DNA from: Humulus lupulus
Taxonomy: Eukaryota > Streptophyta > Magnoliopsida > Rosales > Cannabaceae
DNA: 64,000 nucleotides
Assembly (NCBI RefSeq): GCF_963169125.1
Contig: NC_084802.1
Coordinates: 15,686,896 to 15,750,895, forward strand
Reading direction: 5' to 3'
Below, in pieces: positions 10,720-22,935 of this stretch (the first letter of the stretch is position 1; the number at the start of each line of letters is the position of its first letter). The notes below the pieces were generated by a model, which saw nothing but the letters and a program-made list of their open reading frames with translations, did no database searches and was not told the DNA's origin. The position numbers and the translations under genes were made by a program.

Positions 10720-13658
10720 ATGACTGTTAGAAGGAAGAGTAAATTTTGCAAGGTGAAATCCACTGAGGAAGTACACAAACGGACAATGCACATACCGACA
10801 GGCAAATTAGTTGAGCAAGTTAATGGAAGGAGGACTCGTCTTCAATCAAAGTTAGGGTTTTTGGAAGAAGCTGTACAAAGAAATACTAAAGATATGCCAA
10901 CCGGGAAAAGGTCACGTCGAACAATGGTAACAAGGAAGGACTCTTCTAAAAAGGAAACACCAATAGCTCTCATAGGCTCCTCTACGGCTGGTACTAGGAA
11001 GTCTAGTAGAAAATCATCTGTAGATAAAATACCAACACCTCCTCCTATAGTCTCTACTGAAAAATTGTCCAGAAAACCGTACAAAGCCTCCATTAGTCCA
11101 ATATTAGTTACACCAGCAGCCAAGCCTCATAAAGAAGAAACACCAATAGCTCACAGATGCTCCCCTACGGCCGGTACTAGGAAGTCTCTTAGAAAATCAT
11201 CTGTAGATAAAGTACCATCACCTCCTCCTATAGTCTCTACTGAAAAATTGTCCAAAAAACCCTACGAAGCCTCACCTTGTCCAATATTAGTTACACCAGC
11301 AGCCAAGAATAGGGGATCTCTTAAAAGAATGGGAAGAGAGAAAATTTCAGAAGCAAGCCCTTCAAAGAAACAGAGATCAACCACACCACCACTTGAGTCG
11401 CCTGAGAAATCACAAGAAGCCCCTATAAAAGCAAATCCTAACCCTGCAATATCAACAAGAAAATCACATCACCTACAGTCTTTAGAAGTAGAGAATCTTG
11501 AAAACATAACAACAGGTGATCATAACTTGGTGATGGACAAAGAAGTACCTAAGGAAGTTGCAACCCCTGCTAAAGAATCTACACAAAAGAATACAAGAGG
11601 ACCAACTAAAATGAAGACTCTTGCAGTAGACATTGACAGTCGTTTAGAAGTGAAGTTTAATTCTACGGGTCAACCAATTGGTGAGACATCAGTGACTTTG
11701 TCTTCATTTTTAGGACCATTGGTGAGAGAAATTGTACCTATAACCATACCTGATTGGAGAAAGGTTACTAAAGAATTGAAAGATATTTTATGGAACTATG
11801 TTCAGGTATGTAATTTGATCTTTATTGTAGTTTATTTTATGACCATGAAGTTGATTAAAGTTTTCTTACACTATTAGCTTTGCATGTTATAATTTTAACC
11901 AGGCAAGATATAAGGTTGATGAAGATTGGCAAAAACGTTATATAATTAGAAGTATGGCAGATCTATGGAGAGCTTCAAAATCAAGATTGGTTGCTAAACT
12001 TCAAGAGGCACCAAATGAAGAAGTGAGATTAAAATTACGACCTAAGAACATCAAGTCTGCAGATGAATGGAAAACTTTTGTCAGGGAGAAAACCAGTTCT
12101 GAATTTAAGGTACTTGAATGCTAACTTTAATTTCAAATTTAAGTTGATTTATGATTAACAACAGGTTATACTTCCACAATTTTTTGGCTTATATTATCAT
12201 ATGATTAATCATGTATTGTAATAGGCTAAAAGTGAGAAATTCAGAGAGAGACGGAAGAATTATGTTCCTCATACTTGTAGCCGCAAAGGATATGCACGAT
12301 TGATTGATGATTTGGTAAAATAATTTTTATTCTGAAATAGTTTTTTTATTAAATTGGTTTTGTTACAAATTGGCTCATATACTTTTCACCTTTGGATAGA
12401 TGAATGATAGTGCAAGCAAAGAAGTTCCTTCCAGGATTGATGTTTGGACGAAGGCACATAAGAAGAAAAATGGTGAACCTATAAATGCAGATGTTGCTGA
12501 AACTTTTGTATGAACTAATCTATCATAGTTATGTCTTTTCTACTTGAATTCTAAATTTCCATCAGTATAAATTAATTTACCTTTATTTTGTATAGGAGTT
12601 GGTGGAAGAATATAAAAAAGATACAATTATGTCTTCCGTTACTGGTGTTAACGAGGATATTCTTTCAAAAGTGATTGGTCCTGAAAAGAACAGTTACGTG
12701 AGAGCTTATGGAAGAGGAGTTACTCAAACAAAGTTGGCAATTGGATCAATGAGAGATGGTTATATGACTCATTTAAAAGGTCAACGCAAAGAGTTGAAAG
12801 AGAAAATGATACATATGGAGCATATGATTCAGTTAAAAGATCAATACAAAGAGTTAAAAGAACGAATGACACATATGGATCAACTAATTCATTCGTTAAT
12901 GAAAAATCAGGTAAGTGATATTCCCAATGTATTAATTAACAACTTTAAATACTAGATTTCTTTTAATGTTTCTAAAGATTAATTCATGATATTAATAGAA
13001 TCAATCTGACCAGACTGTGGAGCAATCACATATTCAAGTGTCTGGTGATATGGTAACATTTTAATCATAACAGTTCATTTGTATTTGAAACTATTTTTTT
13101 TATTGCAAAGTCTTAATAATGAATCTTGTGTTGAAATATTATTGAAGAATGCAAAGGTTAACACACATGGTGATAGATGCAAGATTTTAGATTGGTGTGG
13201 ATCTGGCGAAACTATTGCAGATGGGCACTTCATCTCATCCGATCCAAAGGATCTCGTCCATCATATTCCTCTCGGACCCAATGCTATGAAAGTGGGAATA
13301 GATTCTGTAAGACAACCCGGTGCATTTTTGTGGAGGCCTACTCCAACCATAACTTGTATTGAAGAAGCTGTTGGTAATACAATTGCATGGCCAGCTGATA
13401 AAATTATAATGAGGTAAGCATCATTAGTAATTTCTTCAATATGTCATTTATGTTTGAAATTTTTTCTTGTTTAAGTTTTAGTATATTATTGATATAATTT
13501 TTTGTATTATTTGTTTTTGACGCATATGTAGCTGCAAATCAACAAGAAATCGAAAGATTGAAGCAACAGAAGAAGGACATGCAAAGATGGTGGACGATGG
13601 ATCAGACTATAATAATGGACTCGACTGTTTACTTTCAGCTTGCTTTCAGAATGGTTGA
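10720..13658 (+). CDS. Ptta/En/Spm-type transposase-domain (Transposase_24) gene with C-terminal DUF8039-like region
   Basis: Eight coding exons are proposed: 10720-11805, 11903-12109, 12225-12314, 12400-12507, 12596-12910, 12999-13039 (or 13052), 13111-13413 and 13532-13658, about 758 residues. The N-terminus (1-300) is basic and rich in Ser/Thr-Pro, with a tandem 61-residue duplication (about 78-138 and 139-199). Residues from about 300 resemble the plant Transposase_24 family: IPDWRKVTKELKDILWNYVQ, then YIIRSMADLWRASKSRL, then RKNYVPHTCSRKGYARL. A coiled coil follows (KELKEKMIHMEHMIQLKDQ). The C-terminal part (IPLGPNAMKVGIDSV, AVGNTIAWP) resembles DUF8039. All borders are GT/AG, but the small sixth exon keeps frame only with a weak donor at 13040; the stronger GTAACA donor at 13053 would shift the frame. 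No terminal inverted repeats flank it, so it reads as a host or domesticated gene of unknown function, perhaps DNA binding. Confidence 0.8.
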
Positions 13659-13829
13659 ATTCTTTCCATGTCTTCTTGTTTTGGTTGTTGTGCACTTTCT
13701 GGTTAAGTGTATTGGGTAGAAGATTATGGAATATCTCCTTTTGTATCTTTGTACTAGTTTGGATTATCAGTTAAAAGTTTGTATTTAATCTTTTAGTTCT
13801 TTCATATAATATACTTAACTAGTTAACGC

Positions 13830-14690
13830 CAATATTTTCTTTCGTGTTTATGATATTTGTTTCAATATTTAAAACTTAGATATCATATTACACCTTAGTA
13901 CTTGGAAAATTGGTAGCGAATTAGATATTAGTAATAAAGTGTTATCAATTCATACAAGCATTAGTTTGTTCATCAAGCTGAATTAATAAAAACATTGTTA
14001 TTATTATCTAACACACAAAAATGAAAATAATAAAAAAATCATCGATTATGTCACATTAATAATATGATATCCTTTAGCAAACTTCATTAAGAGTTATGTG
14101 AGCAGAGAAACTGTGTTAAAATTTAAGCTGTTTAAAAGTGTTATAGAAAGGACAAAATGTTATTACCCACATAATGAAAGAGATGATTAAATGCTATAAA
14201 AAAAAATGTCTCTTATATAGCACTTAAGAAGGCATTAGAAAAGTGATATAATTGCTTTTGGGACATTAGAGACGTTTTCACATTTAAAAGATTATATTTA
14301 AATGTCTTAGTATATAATATTTTGTAGCTGGGATCTACCATTTTTTTTTTCAAAATAAAAATCGGCAAAGCACTTAATGTTGTAAGGCATTACAATCTTT
14401 TTGTGGTGAAAATTGAGTACATCAATATGGTCGTCAAGTTCAAAAAATGTAACTGAGGTTTTCAAAGAAAACAATGATAAGGATAGTTTTGATTGTGGGA
14501 TCATTTACCCAATAAAGATTCATTCTTTTACACAAGTATTCTTAATATTTGAACATTTAAGGAGCACTCATTAAGTTAGTTCCACTTATCATCACCTTCT
14601 TTTGACTTGACTATTTACACACCTAGAAATAAAATTGTAAAACAGCAACTATTTCGTTTTGAAAATATTCCTACCTCTAATACCATCTAA
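13830..14690. other. Noncoding AT-rich spacer downstream of the transposase-domain gene
   Basis: No reading frame, RNA gene or bounded repeat was recognised. The 3' untranslated region of the upstream gene probably ends within the first hundred bases. Confidence 0.5.
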
Positions 14691-14695
14691 ATTCT

Positions 14696-15672
14696 TGTGG
14701 TTTGTATATAACACAAGCAAGATTATTAATTAAATAAGATTACAACTCAATTACCAAAATACAAGTAAATATAGAAATAAGAGGAAGAAGAGAATTATAA
14801 GAACTACAACTTAAACAAAATATACAAATAAATATGTAAAGAGAAAATAAAATAAACTCTCTCACTCACACAACTAAAGTGAAGAGCATTGGGGATCACC
14901 AACTTTAACAAGGTTTACAACCTTTGCCAAAAACTTATTTCCCCTATCTTAAGCACTAAGAGATTCTATCAATATTGGAAATAGCTCTCTGGAATAATCA
15001 ATCATTTTTTTGTGTGTATTTCTAGCTAAGTACTCTAGTAGATAGAAATAGTGTTGTCTTACAAGTGAGCACTAGGCTCCTATTTATAGAGTTTTGAGAC
15101 ACCCTTTGAATTTCAAAATCCACCAACCCTCATGACTATTAACAATGTTTAATTGGATGTTTATGGAATTAAAAATGAGTTTTGAGAGTTACATTAGGTG
15201 TTAGAACCGTTCAAGATGGAAAAAAGAAGTTGGAGTTAGCTGTCAGCATCCCTGGCTGCGACCAGAGATGTTCCTGGCCGCGGCCACTGGCCTCTGTCCC
15301 CAAGGCTGCGGCCAAGGATAATCAGTGGTTGTGGCCACAACTCCAATTTCAGCAAAACTCAACTTTTGCATTTCCAAATGGTTCTATCCTCCTCCCACAT
15401 GACTTTGTAACCTCCAAACACATTATGAGAGTTAAAATCATGTCTCCAACATCCATATCACTTATAGCTTTATGAAATCCAAACTCAAATGTGTAACATA
15501 CAATCTACACATTATTGTATAACATTTGAGAATTATAAATTTCGAACTAACTTTGTAACTCTAAAATATGTCACATTTAGGCACACACATGTGTCCAATT
15601 TTATTTCTCTCAGTAATATGTTACAAGGTGTGACAAATCACATTTGGTCATATTATTTAAAATAATATAACA
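14696..15672 (-). repeat. Copia-like (possibly SIRE-type) LTR, copy 2
   Basis: On the minus strand it begins TGTTATATTATTT (15672) and ends near ACAAACCACA (14696), followed by TGGTATTAGAG, a possible decayed primer-binding site. It matches the fragment at 5926-6830 in inverted orientation and extends further upstream. A TATA box (minus-strand CTCTATAAATAGGAGCC) is at about 15077-15093. A GCCGCGGCC palindrome lies near 15277. No adjoining gag or pol was recognised, so it is a solo LTR or a truncated element. No target duplication was verified. Confidence 0.55.
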
Positions 15673-15679
15673 GTTTGTT

Positions 15680-16200
15680 GTATAAAATTGAAAATGCAGA
15701 TTCAATTAATTCCACAAATTTCTTTTTCTTCTAATTTACACCATCTTCTTTAGTAGCTTCATTAATTCCAAGTAATCGTACATATATGGTTTTTGAATGT
15801 ACTGTTAAGAGTAGGCTCAGAATATTTATTATAATTTGTGTGAAGAAAACATTTTATGCATAAATCATAAAAATGTCGTTTATTGCAATGATATTGACAT
15901 GAAAGCTCTTTCACTTTGGTTTTAGTACATGAAATTTATATATAATGTCAAAGAAAATTAGAAATAAAGTGCATTTATAACATTTTTTTTATTTTGGCCA
16001 CCAATAATACCAAACATCATCCACTAACACATATAATGTTATCCCTTTCTTATTAGGATTTTCTATGTCTATATCAATTAATTGTGGTGCTATACATGCT
16101 CTTTATTAACTACATATACATCAATATCCAAAGGGTACGTTGGATATCTAAATGGTACATTATAAAGAATTGTAGATTTCAATTCAATGTTTTTATTGAG
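15680..16200. other. Noncoding AT-rich spacer
   Basis: No gene or bounded repeat seen. Confidence 0.5.
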
Positions 16201-16208
16201 TGTAAAAC

Positions 16209-19200
16209 AACTTAAAGTAGGGTTGAACATCGGACGGGTTTTTGGGTTTTCGGTTGCTCGGGTTTGGGTCTGGTCAGGTTCGTGTGTAAGAGAATGATAC
16301 TGAACCCGTCCGAAACAATTTCATATTTATAGGGTTTTCGGGTGTCAGGTGGGCTCGGGTTCGGGTGTCAAATAGTCAATTTTCGAGTTTGGGCCTTCAA
16401 TGGGCTTTGACGGCTTTTTTTTTACAAAAATGTCATTTTTGAGTTTCTTTTTTACTTTTGTCTTGTATTTTTTTTTATGTTTGTCATGTTTTTTTAGAAA
16501 CTTAATTTGAACATAATGTATAAAAAAACAAACATAAATTTCGTGCCACATTTTTATCATACCAAACATAATTTCAACATAATTTGTAGAAAGTTAGAAA
16601 CTTCATAAAGTCTCTCCCTAACTAATGTCCATCAAAAATTCAAATTCAAAATACAAACATAAGAAAAGAAAATAAGTCATAAAGTCTAAAGTCCAAAATA
16701 GGTACAAATGTCCATATAGTAAATATTAAATACTAAACAGTAAACACTAAAAGATTTGGTTCATAAAGTCCAAAAAATACAACCATAATTCCCTAAATGA
16801 ACTTCGGTTCTTTCAAAATACAAAGTTCTTTATCCTTCTTTTATTCTCCTTCCAAATTTTGAAACTTCAATGTCCAAATCCAAACATTTAAAAAAAACTA
16901 TAAAATAAAGAGTAAATAAATAACAACTTAAGAAAATAAGAAAGTTCTTATTTTTTTCAATTCCTAGATTGTTGTGTAGAAGACAATGAGGTTGTTGATG
17001 CTGAAACTAAATATGGAGCATGAACAGAGGGAACACTAGTCCTAGTAGCATCGATCATCATCTCTGCAAATATTATTAAAATAAAGATAAATATTAGAAT
17101 ATAAAACACTTAGACACTTGAATTGAAATAATGAAAAATCCTAATAAAATTACCAGACTCAAGATCATCAGAGGTTTGAAGCACTTCTGCTTCATCCATG
17201 TAGTCTCGAACAATGATAGGTTGATGTGAATCGCTCCACCAATTCTTGAGAAAAATTAATGCTTCAACCATCCTTGGGCTTAGTGAACTCCGAAAAGGAT
17301 CCAAAATTCGACCCCAAGTTGAAAATGCTGCCTCAGGAGCAATTGTAGTAATTGGTATAGCTAACACATTAGGAGCCATGAGCGACAAGATCTTGTATTT
17401 TCATCCACTACTCGCCCACCATCCCAAAACATCAAAATTCTGGCTTGGTAGCTCAACTGCCTCTTCCAAATACTGATCAACCTCATTTTTTTCTTACCAC
17501 CCTCCTTCTCCATTTTTCGCGCCACATACTCATCATGCAAGTTACGTGACCTCTTACTCTTGCTACTGGTACTACTAGCGGTAGGCCGAACAAACATGAC
17601 ATATGAGGACGAACCAGAAACAATAACTTGAGACTGAGTCATTGATTGATCAACATGTGTATCAATTGACTCATGATATTGATCAAACATTACCCGTATA
17701 GTTTGCTCCACCCCTTTAACCATCATAGTGCACGTTACATCACCATGGATATCACTAAAGCAATGATGGAGATAATCAAGCTTGTATCTGGGGTCAAGAA
17801 CCAAGGCAATCAGAAGTGCCTCATTACATTCATCAAGCTTTCCCCAATACTTGTCATATTTCTGCTTCATATTCTTTGTCATGCCACACAACGACTCATC
17901 CTCCTCATCATCAAGTGTTAAGTCATTCAACTCCTGTTGCATGTTGCATATTTCAATGAAGTACTTATTGGCGGTGACGAATGTGGACCCACTAAACTTC
18001 AATGTTACATCATAAAATGTCTCCAAAAATCTCACAAAAACTGACGCATCCTGCCAATGTTTTCAGATGGTGGTCCCTCCTATGGCTTCCCATCTTTGCA
18101 GCCTCATTAAAATATTTCGAATGATTTCCATCACCTTCCATTCTTTCAAATGCCTTTCAAAATTTGAGTACACAATTAAGCATAAGGAATGTCGAGTTCC
18201 ACCTTGTTTGGACATTTAAATAGAGAAGTCATTTGCATTCGATGCCTTCCTCTTTCACACATTCCTTAAACGTTATAAGCCTAGAAGGGGAAGACCTAAC
18301 ATATCTCACAACATTTCTAATTGCAGCAATGAACTCATATTTTTCTTCCAATCCTTCACTGATAATTAAATTTACTATATGAGCACAACACCCATTATGT
18401 AAGAACTTTCCTTCCAAAATAAGTTCTTTCTCTTTCTCGCTGAACTTCCTCTTCAAGTACCTAATGGCAACATCATTAGAGGAAGCGTTGTCTACCGTAA
18501 TGGTAAACAACTTAGATATACCCCAACCATTCGAACATCGCTCGATCTCTTTGCCAATAGTTTCCTCTTTATGATCTATCACTTGGAAAAAGGTAATAAT
18601 TCTTTTTTGGTTTGCCCAATTATTATCAATCCAATGAGCTGTGATGACCATGTAATTCATATTTTGGATGGAAGTCCATGTGTCTGTAGTAATAGATAGC
18701 CTCTCATTGCTCAAAACTTTTTTCAATGTCACCTTCTCTTCTTCATATAACTTCAAAACATCTCTAGCAACTGTCATTCGAGAAGGGACCACAAACCTAG
18801 GTTGAAGAGTTTTCACAAATTTTTGAAGCCCTCACCCTCAACATATCTAAATGGTAACTCATCTAACACAATAGATTGTGTAAGGGATATCCTACAAGCT
18901 TCTTTGTTATAAGCCAATGCTACTAAGCTTGTTTCCCCCTCATTTCCTTCCTTAACATGTTCAAAACTTAAAATCTTATGTTTTTGGTCATCTATCCTCT
19001 ATGTACTAAGCTCACAAACATTCCTAAAATGGTTCCATAGATGACTTGTCCCATATTTTCTCATATCACAAAAAAAAAACCAGATCCACAATAGTTACAC
19101 ATACACTTAGGCAGAGGAGGCTCTTCCAAATGATTGGTTGTTGATGGGGGTGGGGGAGGAGGAGGGTCTTCTTTGGTGAAATGTTCCCAAATGGAAGACC

Positions 19201-19360
19201 CTTTTGCCTTTTTTGTAGGGAGGGGAGGCTTAGTACTAGAAGAAGGTTTACCCCTCTTTCCTTCTACTGTTGAGTTGACCTTTATCTGTGGGGTTATCAG
19301 TGGAAGGAGAAAGTTGATATTGATTCTCTTTCGCATGAGTTTCATCAACTTCCTCACTAT
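16209..19360 (-). mobile_element. hAT transposon (RICESLEEPER/DAYSLEEPER-like), decayed
   Basis: The transposase remnant at 17110-19357 is followed on its 3' side by a GGGT/CGGGT-rich stretch (16209-16410) starting TAGGGTTGAACATCGGACGGG, typical of subterminal DNA in this hAT group. The opposite terminus and the 8-bp target duplication were not found, so the outer limits are estimates. Confidence 0.65.
17110..19357 (-). pseudogene. hAT transposase with BED finger, RNase H-like core and hATC dimerisation region
   Basis: From the N-terminal side: a BED-type finger remnant (SSIWEHFT..., then CMCNYCG) at 19061-19357; the catalytic core (LSITTDTWTS with the first Asp; FTITVDNASSND with the second; LHNGCCAHIVNLI) at 18229-18816; RWNST and DPRYKLDYL regions at 17361-18230; and the C-terminal dimerisation block (ILDPFRSSLSP, VEALIFLKNWW) at 17110-17388. 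The frame is broken several times: a TGA near 18229, a one-base insertion in the T run before GAAAGGCATTTG (about 18160), and a shift near 17380-17480. FSTGGR reads FSTWGR. It cannot encode an active transposase. Homology to plant RICESLEEPER proteins is a family-level call. Confidence 0.88.
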
Positions 19361-19419
19361 CCATCACCTAACACAAATGATTTAACAAAAATACATAACT
19401 AAATCTAATCAATTGAATA

Positions 19420-19515
19420 ACACACAAGCTTATAATCCACTACAATTGCACACACAAGCCTAGAATCTATTACAACAGCACACATTCACACACAAGCCTA
19501 GAATCCACTAAAAGA
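19420..19515. repeat. Short tandem repeat, CACACAAGCCTAGAATC type
   Basis: Three imperfect copies of a unit of about 30-40 bp with the core CACACAAGCCTAGAATCYA lie just upstream of the hAT transposase remnant. They may be subterminal repeats of that element. Confidence 0.6.
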
Positions 19516-19519
19516 AAGA

Positions 19520-20640
19520 TAATAGATTTAACTCAAGCTTTTGAGTTGATGCCAACTCTTCAAATTTATCGAAAACTCCACATGGAAACACACCATATAT
19601 ACATTTTCAGTTGTTATGTTTTTTTTTTAAGCTAAATGATGTCAACATTATATAAATGGTTTCTTTTATATATTTATATATATAACTAGTGATATGTGGT
19701 GTTACTCTTTCTTGCAAAAAAGCAGTGTGCTTAACCCTGATATCATTTTTTTATACAAAAATTCCCTTTCTTTATTCGGTAAACTCTTCACAAAATACGT
19801 GTTGTTATTTCTAATAGTCACATATTATAGTAACGAGAAAAGACTATTAATGATTTTTTTTATTTTAATTTTTGAAAAAATAATAATAAAAGAAACCTTC
19901 CTGGGCCCACACTCACTCACCATCATTCTCTTATACACATATGTACACCTTCATAAACACAGAAAGTAAAAAATTCAGGTCACTAAGGTGCCCAAATCAT
20001 TGTGAAAAAATAGTGTCATAATTTTTTGTGCAGAGAAGACAAAACAGGGAGCACTCCTATATGCATCGGTAACATTCTTCACCATGAACTCGTCGTTAAT
20101 AGAAATTACAGAGGTACGACTCGTCGTTCTCTGACTGCAACTTGTCGGCCATGGATGCAGTTGGTGGTGGCAGTGGCATTCACATTTTCCGGCATAAACA
20201 AACTTTGATGCTCTTCATCCTAGCGAGACTATGAAGCTTTTTAAAATCGGCGGATCATTTCAGAATAGGTAAGTGCGTTGGAAACGTGCAAACCGTAAAA
20301 ATAAAAAGAAAACTCTTCAATAGTAAAAATGAAAAAACTACCGTGTGACCGTATAGATGTAAGTTTTCGGCTTAATGTAGCATTTTATGTAAATATCCCT
20401 CTTGACTAAGTAATTCCTATTTATAGAGGCAATAGATACAACAATAGAGTTACCGAAGTAACTGAAATTAGTTACAGTAGGTAAATATAAAAAAATGAAT
20501 ATTTACAGAGTAGTTTGCTGAATTAAAAAATACAACAATAGTAAAAGAATACAAAACAACTGATTGAAATGAATCAATATTGAGATGCAAAACTCTTTAA
20601 AGATAAGAGAACAAGATGAGAGTTTTTAATGGGAAATTTA
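19520..20640. other. Noncoding spacer with no recognised gene
   Basis: AT-rich; no supported reading frame. The short frame at 20026-20208 has no recognisable similarity or gene context. From about 20640 rightwards the sequence begins to match the downstream flank of the second EG45-like gene. Confidence 0.5.
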
Positions 20641-20937
20641 TTAAGCCTAAACGAACGAATATGGATGAGTAATGAACACACGTATAGAATGTTTATAGAG
20701 TAAAACAGCCTAAAGTAATCAAGATAAAGACAAATTTTATAATATCGATATTAGAGTACAATTTCCAAATTTGATGGGTCTAGTTGCATCATGACATACT
20801 ATTATACTCTTTACATAAAGGAATATAAATAAACATATTAATTCAAACTGTAGCTATAGCAACAAGAATAAAAAATATTGGTGCTTTATTGCACCTTTGA
20901 GAACATTGCATTGCATTTCTGGGTGAATATGTCTTCT

Positions 20938-21937
20938 TTAAACCCTGCAAATTTATGAAACACATACATATTATAATAAGAAATGCAAATAATTAGAATA
21001 GAATAATAAATGAAGTAGTGGATATTATATTGGAAAGCTAGAAGTGATATGATAAGATAAGTAAGTTCATACTGCTGGTAAGAGATGTTGATAACCCCAG
21101 AAGCTGGATCTGCAATGGAAGCAAAGGCTTCTTGTGATAAGTCAATAGTACCCCTACAGGACCCAGGTGGACAGTGGTCAACGATTTTGACAGTAACAGA
21201 GCCACCCAAACAAGGCATTGGAGTGCCTAAGTTGGTCCCACTCAGGCAACTCACTTGGTACATTCGACCACATGCCGCTCCATTGTCGTATATACCATCA
21301 CTTGCTGCTGCTATCATCACTCCTTGCTCCTCGAAACCAAAGCAACTAGATGCTACACATATAAAAACACATTACACAAATATTTATTATTGTTTTCTAT
21401 AACTATTTGTTTAAATATATATATATATATATATATGGGGAAAAGATTTGGAAGGGTAGTATTCCCTTGAGTAGTTTTAACTCTAATATTTGTATATGAT
21501 AGTGTTTTGTGTAGTTATAAAAAATCTTCTACTAATTTTTTATTTTTTTAAATATTTTACTGTGCCAAAAATAGAGTTCAAACAAGTTGTTTCACACCTA
21601 TACAAAAACATGGGTAAAATATTGTTTAAATAATATTGTTTTTGACACAATAAATAATTTTAAATTTCTCAAAAATTAGTAGAAGATCTGCCCCAAATAC
21701 AATATAAGTCGTGGTATATATAAAAATTGAGTTATAACAAGAGGAGACTCACCTACCAAAGTCTTTCCCTACATATTTAGGAGTTAAAATTTATTACTTA
21801 CGCTGGTAGGGCGGTGTGTAAAAGGTGGCAGTGCCTGATTCTTGGGAGTTAACAAGCGAAGGAAATAGGCTCAGGTTCAAGCAGAAACTAGAAATTGTTA
21901 ACAAAATAAAGCAGTAAAACCATGATGAGGAGGCCAT
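20938..21937 (-). CDS. EG45-like / plant natriuretic peptide-like secreted protein, copy A
   Basis: Three exons on the minus strand: 21937-21802 (start ATG), 21352-21073 and 20944-20938, giving about 140 residues. All borders are GT/AG. The product has a hydrophobic signal peptide (about 1-31, ending VNSQ) and one small double-psi beta-barrel domain of the RlpA/expansin N-terminal type, with GTATFYTPPY, SCFGFEEQGVMIAAAS, ACGRMYQVSCLSG, VTVKIVDHCPPGSC and TIDLSQEAFASIAD. The last exon adds only Gln-Val and the stop. The expansin carbohydrate-binding domain is absent, as usual for EG45-like/PNP proteins, which are apoplastic and linked to water and ion balance or stress. The family is established knowledge; the function here is inferred. 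A MITE lies in intron 1. Copy B (55.8-56.9 kb) shares exon structure and promoter. Confidence 0.92.
21460..21740. repeat. Palindromic MITE in intron 1 of EG45-like copy A
   Basis: The arms mirror each other: AATCTTCTACTAATTTTT on the left and AAAAATTAGTAGAAGAT on the right, with outer arms TAGTTTTAACTC and GAGTTATAAC. The loop contains GTTCAAAC, as in the elements at 7.8 and 62.6 kb. Ends are approximate. It accounts for about 60 percent of the intron. Confidence 0.65.
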
Positions 21938-22046
21938 TGCTTACTTATAATATATTTACTCTATTTATATATAGAGAGAGAGAGAGAGAACAATAGTGTG
22001 TGTATATTTGTAGTAGTGTGATTCAACTTAAGCAGCGAAGAGCCAT

Positions 22047-22054
22047 TATTTATA
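22047..22054 (-). promoter_or_regulatory. TATA box of EG45-like copy A
   Basis: TATAAATA on the minus strand lies 110 bp upstream of the start codon. A CT-repeat leader (plus strand GA repeat at about 21973-21990) follows. The same arrangement precedes copy B. Confidence 0.7.
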
Positions 22055-22546
22055 CAAGTCTCAATGCTTTCATATAATCACTTTTCCATATTATTTTAAG
22101 TATATAGTTAAATACAATGTTACTTTACATAACACTTTATTTAATGGTTAATATACCAAGTACAATGGAGTTGTAGATAGTCACGCACAGAAAATATTTC
22201 AATTACACATCGTTTTGTTTATTTATTATTATATCATATCGGTTGCCGGTTGGCTTTAGCCGGCGGCTTAAGAAATTAGAACAACGAAGAATATACGTAC
22301 TGAGATTGTAAATTGCAAACAAGAAAAAGCAGTCACATATTTATAGTTATTATTATTATATATATATATATATATATTCCCAAGAGAAAACAAAAGGCTT
22401 TGTCCAAAAGAAATAAATAAAGATAAAATTAGAAAATTAGACTCCCAACTCAATTTGTCAATATATTGATTTATGTTGATTTTAATAAGTATTTATGTAA
22501 TTAATTAAGTTGCTAAATGAAACGAAGAGAGAAAGGGAAGATAAAA

Positions 22547-22935
22547 AGAAGGGAATTTACTCATTTGGTACCATATGTTTTTGCAAAGTATTATTTTGGT
22601 ACATCTGTTTTCAATAATGCTCATATGGAACCCTGTATTTTAAAATTATACATATTTGATACCCTAGACTCAGATTTGATAGATAAAATTTTGTCAATAT
22701 GATCAAACTGTTATCATTTATATGTAATCAAGTAATTAAATTTAAATTTGGAACTTACATAATTGACAGTAGTTTTATTAAATTAGTAAAATTTTATTAA
22801 TTAAATTTGAGTTTAGGGTACCAAATATGTACGATTTTAAAATACAGGGTACCATATAAGCATTATTAAAAATAGAGGATGCCAAAATGATACTTTACAA
22901 AAATACAGAGTACCAAATGATTACCTACCCTAAAG
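22547..22935. repeat. Palindromic MITE rich in GGTACC
   Basis: Arms of about 130 bp are inverted copies: the left reads CATTTGGTACCATATG, then CCCTGTATTTTAAAAT and ATACCCTAGACTC; the right mirrors these with GAGTTTAGGGTACC, ATTTTAAAATACAGGG and AGTACCAAATG. No coding capacity. Ends are approximate and no target duplication was confirmed. Confidence 0.75.

Noticed and set aside
16209..19750. A complete hAT element with defined ends
   Set aside because: The left end is plausible, but no matching right terminus or 8-bp duplication was found (the CCCTGA near 19735 does not fit).
21085..21402. Plus-strand frame opposite EG45-like copy A
   Set aside because: It is the antisense shadow of exon 2 of the minus-strand gene, which has conserved domain motifs and splice sites.
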